Shown here: piece after piece, positions 7,765-18,228 of the stretch | Layout: every line of letters begins with the position of its first letter | Numbering within the stretch: position 1 is the stretch's first letter | From: Elainella sp. Prado103 | GTDB taxonomy: Bacteria; Cyanobacteriota; Cyanobacteriia; Elainellales; Elainellaceae | Direction of reading: 5' to 3' | DNA length: 39,474 nt | Assembly (NCBI GenBank): GCA_025454395.1 | Contig: JALOOM010000038.1 | Span: forward strand, 1 to 39,474 | Notes under the pieces: generated by a model | Told to the model about the DNA's origin: nothing | What the model saw: only the letters and a program-made list of their open reading frames with translations | Databases searched by the model: none | Made by a program: the position numbers and the translations under genes

Positions 7765-9108
7765 ATGCAAACTTCCCTTTTAAGTTCGATCTTTAGTTCC
7801 CTCCAAGCTGCGAATCGCTGGTTATTGAGAACGCCAGAACGAGCGCTCAATGAAGCCTATGAAGCCGCTCTGCGAATCAAAGGCTTGGAGGATGCTCACT
7901 TTGGCGGCAATCGGATTTCAATTCACGCGAGCAACTATAGCAAAAGTGCTCAGAACTACTTTCAAAGCGAGCTGAAGAAATATCTCGATATCATCAAAAT
8001 TCGCTTGATCGAATTTCGGGCGAGCCGATCGATCGTGCGGTTGTCTAATCAGCCGATCACCGAAATTCAAGTCGATGAAACCACGACCGATCTTCAGACA
8101 ATCAGTGTGATCGATCAGCCAGCGCTGATTCTAAAGAAGCTACGATTGATCGATGAAGTGGTAGCACGCTATGAAACCCCTGAACCGCGCGCCCCTCTGG
8201 TGATCATCACCGAACCCAACCGCGATCAGCCGCTCAGTCTGCGATCGGAAGCGGTGAACCCCAATCACCTAGACCCCGAACCGGCTGCTAAACGGGATAT
8301 GAAGTCCTTCACCGATAAGACAGGAGTGCTGCCGCGCTCGATCTTAGAAACGGTCGATCGGATCAGGCGGGAACTCGATCCTGAAGCTGAGCAGCAAGTG
8401 ATGCAAGACTTTCGGGTTTCCAAACTCCGCACTGTCGTCTCTCTGCGGCTGATTTTGTTGCTGATCATTATTCCGCTGTTGACGCAACAAATTTCTAAGA
8501 ATTTTATTGTCGGGCCGATCATCGATCGCACCAGAGAGAGGGATCAGATCAGTACCTTTTTAAACTATGAGATGGAGGAAGAGGCATTAGACGAGCTGCA
8601 ACGCTATGAACAACGCTTGCGGTTTGAAAGCCTGATTGGTCAATCTCCGCCGTTGGAAGATGAAGAAATTGTCGAGCGGGTGCGAGAAAAAGCTGCCGAA
8701 ATTGAGTCGGAATATTTTCGGATGGGTTCAGATGCGATCAAAAATGTGTTTTCTGACCTGCTAGCCCTGATGGCTTTCGCGATCGTGATATTCATCAGTA
8801 AGCGTGAGATCGCCGTCTTGAAAGCATTTCTCGATCAGCTCATTTACGGTCTGAGTGATAGCGCCAAAGCGTTTATTATCATCCTATTTACAGATATTTT
8901 CGTCGGTTTTCACTCACCCCACGGCTGGGAAGTTCTGTTAGAAGGCATTTCACGCCATCTCGGCTTACCGGCCAGTCGAGATTTTATCTTCCTGTTTATC
9001 GCAACGTTTCCAGTCATTCTAGACACGATCTTCAAATATTGGATATTCCGCTACCTGAATCGGGTGTCTCCTTCGGCGGTGGCAACTTACCGCAATATGA
9101 ATGAGTAA
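7765..9108 (+). CDS. pxcA: proton extrusion protein PxcA (CemA family)
   Basis: A 447-residue member of the PxcA/CemA (Ycf10) family, needed in Synechocystis for light-induced proton extrusion and related to the plastid envelope protein CemA. The soluble N-terminal half (EAYEAALRIKGLEDAHFGG, then a helix with IIKIRLIEFRASRSI) is cyanobacterial-type and longer than in plastids. Four membrane segments follow: about 225-245 (LRLILLLIIIPLLTQ), 328-345 (LALMAFAIVIFIS), 370-385 (AFIIILFTDIFVGFHSPHG) and 418-435 (IFLFIATFPVILDTIFKYW). The last two carry the strongly conserved family motifs. Length is normal. It starts at ATG 7765. The permease gene follows after 45 bases, so co-transcription is likely. 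Confidence 0.95.
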   Translation: MQTSLLSSIFSSLQAANRWLLRTPERALNEAYEAALRIKGLEDAHFGGNRISIHASNYSKSAQNYFQSELKKYLDIIKIRLIEFRASRSIVRLSNQPITEIQVDETTTDLQTISVIDQPALILKKLRLIDEVVARYETPEPRAPLVIITEPNRDQPLSLRSEAVNPNHLDPEPAAKRDMKSFTDKTGVLPRSILETVDRIRRELDPEAEQQVMQDFRVSKLRTVVSLRLILLLIIIPLLTQQISKNFIVGPIIDRTRERDQISTFLNYEMEEEALDELQRYEQRLRFESLIGQSPPLEDEEIVERVREKAAEIESEYFRMGSDAIKNVFSDLLALMAFAIVIFISKREIAVLKAFLDQLIYGLSDSAKAFIIILFTDIFVGFHSPHGWEVLLEGISRHLGLPASRDFIFLFIATFPVILDTIFKYWIFRYLNRVSPSAVATYRNMNE

Positions 9109-9153
9109 GTGATCGATGGATTGATCCACTGAGTAAATTCATCTATTGAGCCG

Positions 9154-10422
9154 GTGTCCAAACCTTTTACCCCCCCTAAACCCTCACTTCAGGCTGCTGC
9201 TACAACCAGCCTCTGGAAACAAATTATCCAGCGGTTCCGATCCATGATCGGCACTGGAATTTTCGTCGGCATTGGGCTAGCGGCCGGAGCAAGTCCGGGA
9301 TTGGTGATTGCGATCGGATTAGCAGCCTTGGTGGCTTGGATTAACAGCATGGGCGAGGCTCAGCTTGCGACCCCTGAGGAAAGCTTTGAGTCACTGATGC
9401 ATCCGAGCTGGCTCCAATTTGCCGCAGACTGGATTTTGTTTCTGGCTAAGCTGACCTCAGCGGCCACGGCCACCCTGGGCTTGAGTGGATATTTATTAGG
9501 TAACTTACATCCATCTGCGCCTTTCTGGCTCGTTCCAACTGCGCTCTTAGTGCTCTGGATCATCTCTGGGATCGGGATGCGACGGCGGCTCAGCGGGCGA
9601 TTCGTCATTCTGACCATGCCCATGGCGGTTGTCGCGCTGGTGGGTTTGATTCTGGCTGGCCTGCCTGCTCTGAGGCTCCCTGTGCTTGGGCAGAGCCTAC
9701 CAGAATTGCTGTCTGGCAACCTCTTACAGGCTACTGCTCTCCTCACGGTGGCCTATGCCGGTTATGAGGGATTGGTACCCCAGACGACTTTACAACTCAG
9801 CCGTCAGGGTTTGCGGGCAACCCAGTGGGCGATCGGGCTCGCCTGGTTGCTGTATAGCGGAGTGGCCGTGATTATTGTTGAATTGATGGGAACCCTGGTG
9901 CTGAATAGTGTCACCCAAGCTACCCTGTCACCTTTGATTGTAGTGATGCAGCTTCTCAGTGTTCCCGTTGGAGGAGCGGTGATCCGTCTGGGTGGAATCG
10001 CCGGATTAGCCGGTATCGTCGGTCTCTTATTACCCAAACTCACCGATCGACTTTTACTGATTACCCAACCCTTAGATGGCTCCGAAACCTGGCAGTTGCG
10101 CTCAACCAGCTTAAACTTCTCGCCGCAGATGTCCTGGGTTTTAATCACGATCGCAATCAGTTGTATTCTATTGATTGGCGATATCCAGCCGATTTGGAGT
10201 TTTAGCTGCGTGGCTTTTTTACTGCGTTATGCGCTAGTCCATCTCCAAGCTTTACAACAAAGTCAGTTTCGATTGTATTGGCGAGGGTGGAATGGCTTAG
10301 GCGTAGGAATTTGCTTGGTGCTAGCCCTCTGGATAGATTGGAGCATGTGGTTAGTTTGTTTAGGGCTGATGTCACTGGGCTTGATCTGGCGCGGGATGAC
10401 GCAATGGTCACAGGAGGAATAG
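9154..10422 (+). CDS. APC-family amino acid/polyamine permease
   Basis: A 422-residue integral membrane protein with about twelve hydrophobic segments. The first helix carries the APC signature MIGTGIFVGIGLAAGASPG, the unwound substrate-binding motif of amino acid and polyamine permeases. Later helices include LLTVAYAGYEGLVPQT, which aligns with the second discontinuous helix. It starts with GTG 9154; there is no better start. The nuclease gene begins seven bases after its stop, with the AGGAG of the nuclease inside the permease 3' end, so the two are likely coupled. The substrate cannot be told from sequence. Association with a nuclease raises the untested idea of nucleic-acid-derived nutrients. 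Confidence 0.85.
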   Translation: MSKPFTPPKPSLQAAATTSLWKQIIQRFRSMIGTGIFVGIGLAAGASPGLVIAIGLAALVAWINSMGEAQLATPEESFESLMHPSWLQFAADWILFLAKLTSAATATLGLSGYLLGNLHPSAPFWLVPTALLVLWIISGIGMRRRLSGRFVILTMPMAVVALVGLILAGLPALRLPVLGQSLPELLSGNLLQATALLTVAYAGYEGLVPQTTLQLSRQGLRATQWAIGLAWLLYSGVAVIIVELMGTLVLNSVTQATLSPLIVVMQLLSVPVGGAVIRLGGIAGLAGIVGLLLPKLTDRLLLITQPLDGSETWQLRSTSLNFSPQMSWVLITIAISCILLIGDIQPIWSFSCVAFLLRYALVHLQALQQSQFRLYWRGWNGLGVGICLVLALWIDWSMWLVCLGLMSLGLIWRGMTQWSQEE

Positions 10423-10429
10423 CCACACC

Positions 10430-11335
10430 ATGCAAACTAAAGAATCGCAGATCACCGGCACTCAACTGATTCAAGGGTTAACGGGTGTTCTAGCGAGTTG
10501 TCTCATCTGGCTATCCGGCTGCACCACGCTCCTGAGTCCGATCATTGGCGAATCAAACCCGCATTTACTCTTAGGCAAACCCAGCCCAGCCACCAGCTTC
10601 AATGCCAAGGATTATTTGGTGCTGCGACCACAATATGCCCTTTCCTACAACCGGGATAAAGGGACTGCCAATTGGGCAAGCTGGCAATTAAACGAGACTT
10701 GGCTTGGCAATTTACCTCGGTCAGAATTTACAACCGATGGATCGCTCCCCCAGGGATGGTATCAAGTTTCCCCTGGCGACTACACTGGCAGCGGTTTCGA
10801 TCGAGGACATTTAGTGCCAGCGGCTGATCGTAACCAAACAGCGGCAGATAGCCAGGCCGTATTTTTGATGACGAATATTCTGCCTCAAGCTCCTGACAAT
10901 AATCAGGGCCCCTGGGAACGTTTGGAAAGCCACTGTCGCGAACTGGTGCGTCAAGGTAAAGAGCTTTATATTATTGCAGGTCGAGTCGGCGCGGGGGGCA
11001 ATGGCTTGAAGGGCAGTCAGGCGGTGATTGGCAAGGGCAGAATTTCCGTTCCGGCTCAGCTATGGAAGATCGTGGTTATTCTCGATCGCCCTGGACTAGG
11101 GATCGGTGATATTACCGAGGATACTCCTGTGATCGCGGTGATGATGCCCAATCGGCAAGGCATCAAAGGAATGAATTGGCGCAACTATCAAACAACAATC
11201 GATCAAATCGAGCAACAAACTGGGTATGACTTCCTTGCCAATGTACCCGACCCGATTCAATCGAAGTTGGAATCCAAATCAGGTCTATCCACGATGCTTC
11301 GATCGATAGACCAGCTTGAACAGAAAGCAGAATGA
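10430..11335 (+). CDS. lipoprotein DNA/RNA non-specific endonuclease (NUC family)
   Basis: A 301-residue nuclease of the beta-beta-alpha metal type. Residues 1-31 are a lipoprotein signal ending IWLSGC, so Cys31 would be lipidated and the enzyme anchored to a membrane facing the periplasm or exterior. The active site is DRGH (124-127, His127 as general base), followed by LVPAADRN. The metal-binding asparagine lies in TNILPQAPDNNQGPWERLE (149-165). These are the family residues in order and the length is typical. Such enzymes degrade DNA and RNA without sequence preference. It ends 25 bases from the convergent gene at 11361. It probably shares a transcript with pxcA and the permease. Confidence 0.92.
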   Translation: MQTKESQITGTQLIQGLTGVLASCLIWLSGCTTLLSPIIGESNPHLLLGKPSPATSFNAKDYLVLRPQYALSYNRDKGTANWASWQLNETWLGNLPRSEFTTDGSLPQGWYQVSPGDYTGSGFDRGHLVPAADRNQTAADSQAVFLMTNILPQAPDNNQGPWERLESHCRELVRQGKELYIIAGRVGAGGNGLKGSQAVIGKGRISVPAQLWKIVVILDRPGLGIGDITEDTPVIAVMMPNRQGIKGMNWRNYQTTIDQIEQQTGYDFLANVPDPIQSKLESKSGLSTMLRSIDQLEQKAE

Positions 11336-11360
11336 ACAGAAATAGGAATATACCGGTACT

Positions 11361-11648
11361 TTAAGAGGCGCGCTCAATTTCAGGTCTTGTTCTCAGTTCA
11401 GGCAACCCTGTACTCAGCACAAATCCTGCGGCGATCGTAGGTTGAGGTTCTGCCTCGGTGACTTGCCAGCCTTTGATTTCAGCTAATTTTTCCCAGGTAG
11501 ACGCGAAAGGCGCGATGGCTAGGGAGCAGGATTTCCAGCCGCCTTGCACTGGAACCTCAAGCTGTCGGCAAAACCCGCCCCGTCGCCCTTCGGAGCGATA
11601 AAACTGGCAGTGGCGACAGGTTGAAATTGCATCATTTACAGATTTCAT
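11361..11648 (-). CDS. conserved Cys-containing small protein, unknown function
   Basis: A 95-residue protein with CRHCQFYRSEGRRGGFCRQL and a fourth cysteine in GGWKSCSLAIAPF. The CxxC plus two further cysteines suggest a metal or iron-sulfur site. From memory, similar short proteins with an EGRRGGxC motif are widespread in cyanobacteria, but I know no function. The frame could start at 11723, but ATG 11648 is preferred: the conserved block begins at MKSVNDAISTC, an AGGAAA lies upstream, and the extra 25 residues look unconserved. It converges on the nuclease gene. Confidence 0.7.
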   Translation of the reverse strand: MKSVNDAISTCRHCQFYRSEGRRGGFCRQLEVPVQGGWKSCSLAIAPFASTWEKLAEIKGWQVTEAEPQPTIAAGFVLSTGLPELRTRPEIERAS

Positions 11649-11860
11649 AAATTGGGGTTTCCTACAGAGCAAATCTTCAAATGTATTTTTAACTTGTTGA
11701 CCGATCCCAAACCGGGGGATCAATCTCCTAAAAGCAAGATGAGCACTGATTCAAGCGATCCCAAAATAAAGACAACCATTTAGATTATCTTTAGATGCTA
11801 TTAAGCAATGGATACATTTCTCAGCCTTACTTCATCCATTCACTTTTTCTGTAACCTGGC

Positions 11861-11879
11861 AGGGTTTTATTAAAACCCT
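11861..11879. other. 19-bp palindrome
   Basis: agggtttta and taaaaccct are perfect inverted 9-mers around one central base. A second aaaaccct lies 25 bases downstream. No T-run follows. It could be a protein-binding site or small hairpin. Confidence 0.4.
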
Positions 11880-12285
11880 CAGGGGATCACAGAAAACCCT
11901 ATTGAAAATCTATTGTCGAACCTAAATCTCTCAACCCCATTAAAAATTAAGAAACTCATAAGAATTAAAATCCGGTGGTTTTGTAAAAGAAAAGACATTG
12001 TCTTATTTCAGTTTTTGAAGAGATGTTAAATAGGATCACTGTATTCACAGCAGTATTAACTTTAGTGTTGAGCATCCCACTGTCTTGTTTCTACGCAATT
12101 GCTGGAATCGTGAAAACCGTAATTCTTCGGGTCTGCTGCCTTGAGTTCCCTTTCTTTGCAAAGAGGATTTTGAGTTTTGTATTTTTTGCAGAATCGCAAG
12201 AAATATTTTGCAGAATATCGATATATAACGTTTTGTTCGCGATCCCAGGTCGGCAAAATAGGATTTGCAGGTTAGAGATCTCAAC

Positions 12286-12330
12286 GATTAAGGTGATCTC
12301 GATTAAGGTGATCTCGATTAAGGTGATCTC
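12286..12330. repeat. 15-bp tandem repeat, 3 perfect copies
   Basis: Three copies of gattaaggtgatctc at the end of the AT-rich stretch. Confidence 0.92.
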
Positions 12331-12396
12331 GAGCCGAGAGCCAGGCTTGATCAGTGAACGCAGCCCAACCGAGTTGATCCCGCTCAAACCAGAACC

Positions 12397-12486
12397 CGCT
12401 CGAATCCAGACCTGCTCGAACCGATCCCGATTGAACTGATCTCGCTCGAATCCAGACCTGCTCGAACCGATCCCGATTGAACCGAT
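12397..12486. repeat. 46-bp tandem duplication
   Basis: Nearly two copies of a 46-bp unit starting cgctcgaatccagac. The unit itself contains related cgctcgaa, tgctcgaa and gattgaa blocks, so it looks built from shorter ancestral repeats. It lies 75 bases before the DUF1824 gene. Confidence 0.85.
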
Positions 12487-12561
12487 CCAACGGTAGGATG
12501 AAAAAATAGGAGAAGTATTTGCTCCATTCTCCCGAACTACCCCCAACCCGGTTTCATCAAG

Positions 12562-13005
12562 ATGAATGACGCGCAGTCCGATTCTCCAGCCCAATCTCTG
12601 TCTCAGTCTGAGCTAGCTGTTGCTTGTCAGCGCTTGCGGCAGGTCAATTGTCTGAACAGCTTGAGTGCGACTTCGATCGAGGAGCGAGATATCATGCGAG
12701 CTGATGTGCGGCGGGTTGCAGCAGCATCCGACTATCAGATGCTGGGGATCTGTGCCGATAGTTTGGCAGCAGGAAAACAGGCGTTAGAATCCTATGCAGC
12801 AGTGTTAGGTTATACGCCCAAGTTAGACCCTCGAACGATCGAAGGGGCAGTTTACATTAAGTTCAACCCCAAAACTGGGCTATGCTATGCCGATCCCTAC
12901 ACGGGCCCCTATCGGGGGGTGTTGATCTCCTGCCAATCGGCAGAAGAGACGGATGTAAATGAAATGTTTGGGCATCTTCCGCTGGATTTGTTTGAAAAGC
13001 AGTGA
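12562..13005 (+). CDS. DUF1824 family protein
   Basis: A 147-residue protein of a cyanobacteria-restricted family of unknown function. The diagnostic C-terminal block is AVYIKFNPKTGLCYADPYTG followed by YRGVLISCQS and ending MFGHLPLDLFEKQ. The first 18 residues are Ser/Gln-rich and probably disordered. No signal peptide or membrane segment. ATG 12562 is used, though no clear Shine-Dalgarno precedes it. It stands alone: a repeat-filled spacer lies on each side and ligA is next. Confidence 0.88.
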   Translation: MNDAQSDSPAQSLSQSELAVACQRLRQVNCLNSLSATSIEERDIMRADVRRVAAASDYQMLGICADSLAAGKQALESYAAVLGYTPKLDPRTIEGAVYIKFNPKTGLCYADPYTGPYRGVLISCQSAEETDVNEMFGHLPLDLFEKQ

Positions 13006-13040
13006 AATCCGAATCATTTCGATCAGGCATAGTTGCGATC

Positions 13041-13206
13041 AGATTCAATCAGACAGATTCAATCAGACAGATTCAATCAGACAGATTCAATCAGACAGAT
13101 TCAATCAGACAGATTCAATCAGGCAGGTTAAATCAGGCAGATTCAATCAGACAGATTCAATCAGACAGATTCAATCAGGCAGGTTAAATCAGGCAGGTTA
13201 AATCGG
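13041..13206. repeat. 14-bp tandem array, about 12 copies with higher-order structure
   Basis: Unit agattcaatcagac, with a variant aggttaaatcaggc. The pair agattcaatcaggc then aggttaaatcaggc occurs at 13111-13138 and again at 13167-13194, exactly 56 bp (four units) apart, so a block of four units was itself duplicated. The array fills much of the DUF1824-ligA spacer. Frames translated from it (IRQIQSDRFNQTD-like) are artefacts. Confidence 0.95.
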
Positions 13207-13253
13207 AATCGATCGAGCCTGCCCCATTGCTCTATTTTTCGATAGTTCGATAG

Positions 13254-15611
<2,358 letters not shown>

Positions 15612-15785
15612 GGAGTAGCCCTGAAATGCTGGATGGTCGAGGATCGCCGATCAAGCGCTAGCGACGAGGGGTTGTCCTCATGCACCAGCCGATCGCCCGC
15701 TCCGGCCGCTCCATCCATCTAACCCGATGGCACGAGGCAGAGACCAGCCGATCTTGCTAAAGTAGTCACAACTCCATGGGATCGC

Positions 15786-15834
15786 ATCTAGTTGTATCTA
15801 GCCATAGATAGCTGTATCTAGCCATATCTAGCCA
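15786..15834. repeat. tatctagcca-type short repeat cluster
   Basis: Imperfect repeats of gtatctagccat and its shortened forms, about five partial copies. Confidence 0.7.
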
Positions 15835-15932
15835 CGATCCCTTGCTAGATTCAGGGATGAATCGCCGATCGAAGCTGATCTATGTAGATCTTTGCCGTTC
15901 AAATTCCTCGTTCATCGCTCCGCCTTGATCAG

Positions 15933-15965
15933 TTTGCCATCTGCTTGCCATCTGCTTGCCATCCG
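15933..15965. repeat. 11-bp tandem repeat, 3 copies
   Basis: Three copies of ttgccatctgc, the last with one mismatch. Confidence 0.9.
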
Positions 15966-16029
15966 CCTTGATTGCGACTCTGAGATAGAGCATTTCAGCC
16001 AGCGAGACTATCTTGCAGCAAGACCATGA

Positions 16030-16102
16030 AACCCGTTTGAGTTAGACCCGTTTGAGGTTGCCTCAGTTCTGGTGTTCCTGATTCCTGGCGTTCCTGATTC
16101 CT
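16030..16102. repeat. two adjacent short duplications
   Basis: acccgtttgagttag occurs twice (16030-16059, second copy diverged at the end). gttcctgattcctggc occurs 1.8 times (16074-16102), ending 25 bases before the hydrolase start. Confidence 0.82.
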
Positions 16103-16127
16103 TTTCCTCCTTGCCTCAGGTTGCCCT

Positions 16128-17831
16128 ATGACTCCCCCTGCTTTGGTTGCCTGGATTCAACAACTGCAACTGCCGGTTTTCTGTTCCCAATCGAGCCGCA
16201 AACTATGGGGATGGAGTTGCTTGATCGGCGTATGGCTACCGATCGGGCTAGAGACTAATTCAGCCTGGGCAGCCGATCGAGTCACGATTTCCTATGGCAT
16301 TTTGGAGCGATCGATCCAGGTTGAGTCGTTGGTTCAGTATGCCGATGATGGCACTGTGGCGCAGGATCTACGTTCCTATACCCAATTGCTGGACGACTCC
16401 CAACGTCAGCAGCTTCGTCAGGCCCTCTCCGCTCGAACTGACCTGGATGTTGTGGCAGTTTCCCAGTTTCTTTACACCGATCAGGGTGAAATTTTATTAC
16501 AGCGGCTGGGAGAGGTAGTGAGAACAGATGCTAACCTATCGGGCTTTTACGCCCTGCGATCGGCATTGATTTTGGCCGCCGCCAGCCCTGAAGGGCTTAC
16601 CTTTCTCAATGTGCTCCGGCAGTTTCCCCTGGAGAACATTCAGATTGATTTAGGGCGGACTCTGCAAATTTTGGGGGATTTAGAACAACTGATTCGCCAA
16701 ACCCAGGAGGCCGTTCTGCTGATCGATCAACAGGCGGAGATCGAAGCAGCAGCCCAACCCCTCAATCCTAACTTGCCCAGTTTGCAACGGTTCGGGGCTT
16801 TTGCTTGGCAATTGGAGGTATTTGAGTTTCGCGATCAGTCCCGGAATCGGATGTTGCCGGTTGATCTCTATCTCCCCCACCAACGCGATCAAACCCCTGT
16901 ACTGAATACCCCTGTCATTGTGATTTCCCATGGGCTCGGCTCCGATCGCCAAAGCTACGCCTACCTGGCCAGACAGTTAGTTTCCTATGGTTTTGCCGTC
17001 GCAGTGCTAGAACATCCAGGCAGCAATGCCCAACAGTTGCAAGCGTTAATTTCTGGTACCGCTAGTGAGGTGACGACTCCGGCCGAATTTGTTGATCGAC
17101 CGCTGGATGTGAGCTATGTACTCGATCGCCTAGAGGAGTTGAATCAGGGTAGTTTGCAGGGGCAATTTAATCTCGATCAAGTCGGGATCGTGGGTCATTC
17201 CTTTGGCGGCTATACGGCCCTAGCCTTGGCCGGTGCAGAAATCAACTTCGAACAACTCACCATGGATTGTGCCGCAGGCAATCCATATAATCTCTCACTG
17301 TTGCTCCAATGCCGCGCCCTGGACTTAGCTCAACCCATCCAACCCTTGGCCGATCCACGGATTAAGGCCGTCATTGTGATTAATCCCATCGGGAGCAGTT
17401 TGCTAGGAGCCAGTGATTTCTCGCGCATTCAAGTGCCGGTGATGATTTTGGGGAGCAGTGCAGATACCGTCACCCCAGTGCTGCTGGAGCAGATCCAGCC
17501 CTTCACCTGGTTATCGATACCCGATCGCTATTTGGTGATTTTGCAAGGAGCAACTCATTTTTCCACGATCGAGGTGCCACCTGAGGCATCAGCCAATGCC
17601 ATTCAACTGCCGTCTGAACTGGTCGGAGCCGATCCCAGCATTGCCAAAGCCTATCTCAAGGTGTTGAGTACAGGTTTTTTTCAAGCCTATTTAATGCAGA
17701 TGGTCACGGCTAGAGATTACCTGGAATCCGCCTATGTGCAAACCATTAACCAGGCTGAACTGCCTGTGGCCCTAGTGCAAACCCTGGGCTTTACCCTCAC
17801 CCAGAATGAGCCAATGAGTTTAGTCCGCTGA
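16128..17831 (+). CDS. exported alpha/beta hydrolase with N-terminal DUF1400 domain
   Basis: A 567-residue protein. An N-terminal hydrophobic segment (LWGWSCLIGVWLPIGL) ending near TNSAWAAD looks like a signal peptide with an AxA site. Residues about 45-210 (VTISYGILERSIQVESLVQYA and the following helical region) match DUF1400, a cyanobacterial module fused to hydrolases. The catalytic domain starts near VIVISHGLGSDRQSYAYLA (oxyanion loop), with nucleophile elbow GHSFGGYTA, an acid probably in SSADTVTP, and histidine in GATHFS. It resembles platelet-activating-factor-acetylhydrolase-like or dienelactone-hydrolase-like esterases. The substrate is unknown; a lipid or ester in the periplasm is inferred. 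The length is normal for the family. Confidence 0.87.
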   Translation: MTPPALVAWIQQLQLPVFCSQSSRKLWGWSCLIGVWLPIGLETNSAWAADRVTISYGILERSIQVESLVQYADDGTVAQDLRSYTQLLDDSQRQQLRQALSARTDLDVVAVSQFLYTDQGEILLQRLGEVVRTDANLSGFYALRSALILAAASPEGLTFLNVLRQFPLENIQIDLGRTLQILGDLEQLIRQTQEAVLLIDQQAEIEAAAQPLNPNLPSLQRFGAFAWQLEVFEFRDQSRNRMLPVDLYLPHQRDQTPVLNTPVIVISHGLGSDRQSYAYLARQLVSYGFAVAVLEHPGSNAQQLQALISGTASEVTTPAEFVDRPLDVSYVLDRLEELNQGSLQGQFNLDQVGIVGHSFGGYTALALAGAEINFEQLTMDCAAGNPYNLSLLLQCRALDLAQPIQPLADPRIKAVIVINPIGSSLLGASDFSRIQVPVMILGSSADTVTPVLLEQIQPFTWLSIPDRYLVILQGATHFSTIEVPPEASANAIQLPSELVGADPSIAKAYLKVLSTGFFQAYLMQMVTARDYLESAYVQTINQAELPVALVQTLGFTLTQNEPMSLVR

Positions 17832-17840
17832 GATAGGAGT

Positions 17841-17890
17841 CATGAAGATATATAAAGCGATCGTTTAGAATGGGGAAGGCAATCTTCATG
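17841..17890. other. 9-bp inverted repeat with 32-base loop
   Basis: catgaagat and atcttcatg are perfect inverted copies flanking a TATATAAAG-like element and a CGATCG. It begins nine bases after the hydrolase stop and ends 16 bases before the DUF3143 start. It could be a dyad operator or an mRNA hairpin. Confidence 0.45.
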
Positions 17891-17906
17891 GACATGCGCT
17901 GGATTC

Positions 17907-18179
17907 ATGGCTTTACCTCCTGCAAATACGCCCCTCTACAATCATCCCTTACCTGCGATCGAAGAGTGGCTGCGTACCAATGGTTGTGATCAAGATGCAA
18001 CCGATCTCCATGCTTGGCATGTGAAGAAGCCGAATTGGGAAGCAGAACTGCATTTAGAGGTAGATGCCATTACGGTTCGCTATGTTGGTGCAGGGGAAAA
18101 TGGGCGCGATCTACAGCGATCGTTCAAATACTCGCTCAGCCGCCAAGACTTAGATGAGGCTGTTTTTTCCGGCCCGTAA
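17907..18179 (+). CDS. DUF3143 family protein
   Basis: A 90-residue soluble protein of a cyanobacterial family of unknown function. Characteristic blocks are NTPLYNHPLPAIEEWLR, DLHAWHVKKPNWEAEL and the C-terminal QRSFKYSLSRQDLDEAVFSG. Length matches the family. No membrane segment or signal is seen. ATG 17907 is used; the ribosome-binding site is weak. It is separated from the upstream hydrolase by the inverted repeat and converges on uppS across a short repeat array. Confidence 0.87.
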   Translation: MALPPANTPLYNHPLPAIEEWLRTNGCDQDATDLHAWHVKKPNWEAELHLEVDAITVRYVGAGENGRDLQRSFKYSLSRQDLDEAVFSGP

Positions 18180-18180
18180 T

Positions 18181-18213
18181 CTTGGCATTTTCTTGGCATT
18201 TTCTTGGCATTTT
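18181..18213. repeat. 11-bp tandem repeat between convergent genes
   Basis: Three perfect copies of cttggcatttt, starting two bases after the DUF3143 stop and followed by tttggcac. Confidence 0.92.
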
Positions 18214-18228
18214 TTGGCACTGACCGCC

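Larger units (their letters stand above)
11649..12561. other. 913-bp gene-poor, partly AT-rich spacer
   Basis: The stretch 11750-12250 is visibly richer in A+T and poorer in CGATCG than the rest. It holds a 19-bp palindrome at 11861-11879, a 13-bp palindrome (aagacattgtctt) near 11993, and two copies of ttttgcagaat near 12190-12220. Then come a 15-bp and a 46-bp repeat array. A forward frame at 12023-12439 begins with a hydrophobic, signal-like stretch but ends in translated repeats and lacks a convincing ribosome-binding site. A reverse frame over the same region is also made of repeats. I do not call either. An unrecognised leader, small RNA or decayed gene is possible. Confidence 0.5.
15612..16127. 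other. 516-bp spacer without a gene
   Basis: Holds four unrelated short repeat clusters, listed separately, and the promoter region of the downstream hydrolase. No ORF, tRNA or clear terminator is seen. Confidence 0.6.

Noticed and set aside
12023-12594. Forward frame 12023-12439 and reverse frame 12091-12594
   Set aside because: Both run into translated repeat units (KVIS repeats, EITLI repeats), lack good ribosome-binding sites and look like no family I know. A decayed or novel gene is not excluded, but I cannot support it.
12959-13201. Open frames across 12959-13201 and 13002-13187
   Set aside because: They are translations of the 14-bp array (IRQ/QSDRFNQTD repeats) and overlap the DUF1824 stop. 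Not genes.
13041-13206. CRISPR array
   Set aside because: Repeats are contiguous with no unique spacers, units are only 14 bp and there are no cas genes. It is a simple tandem array. The same applies to all other arrays here.
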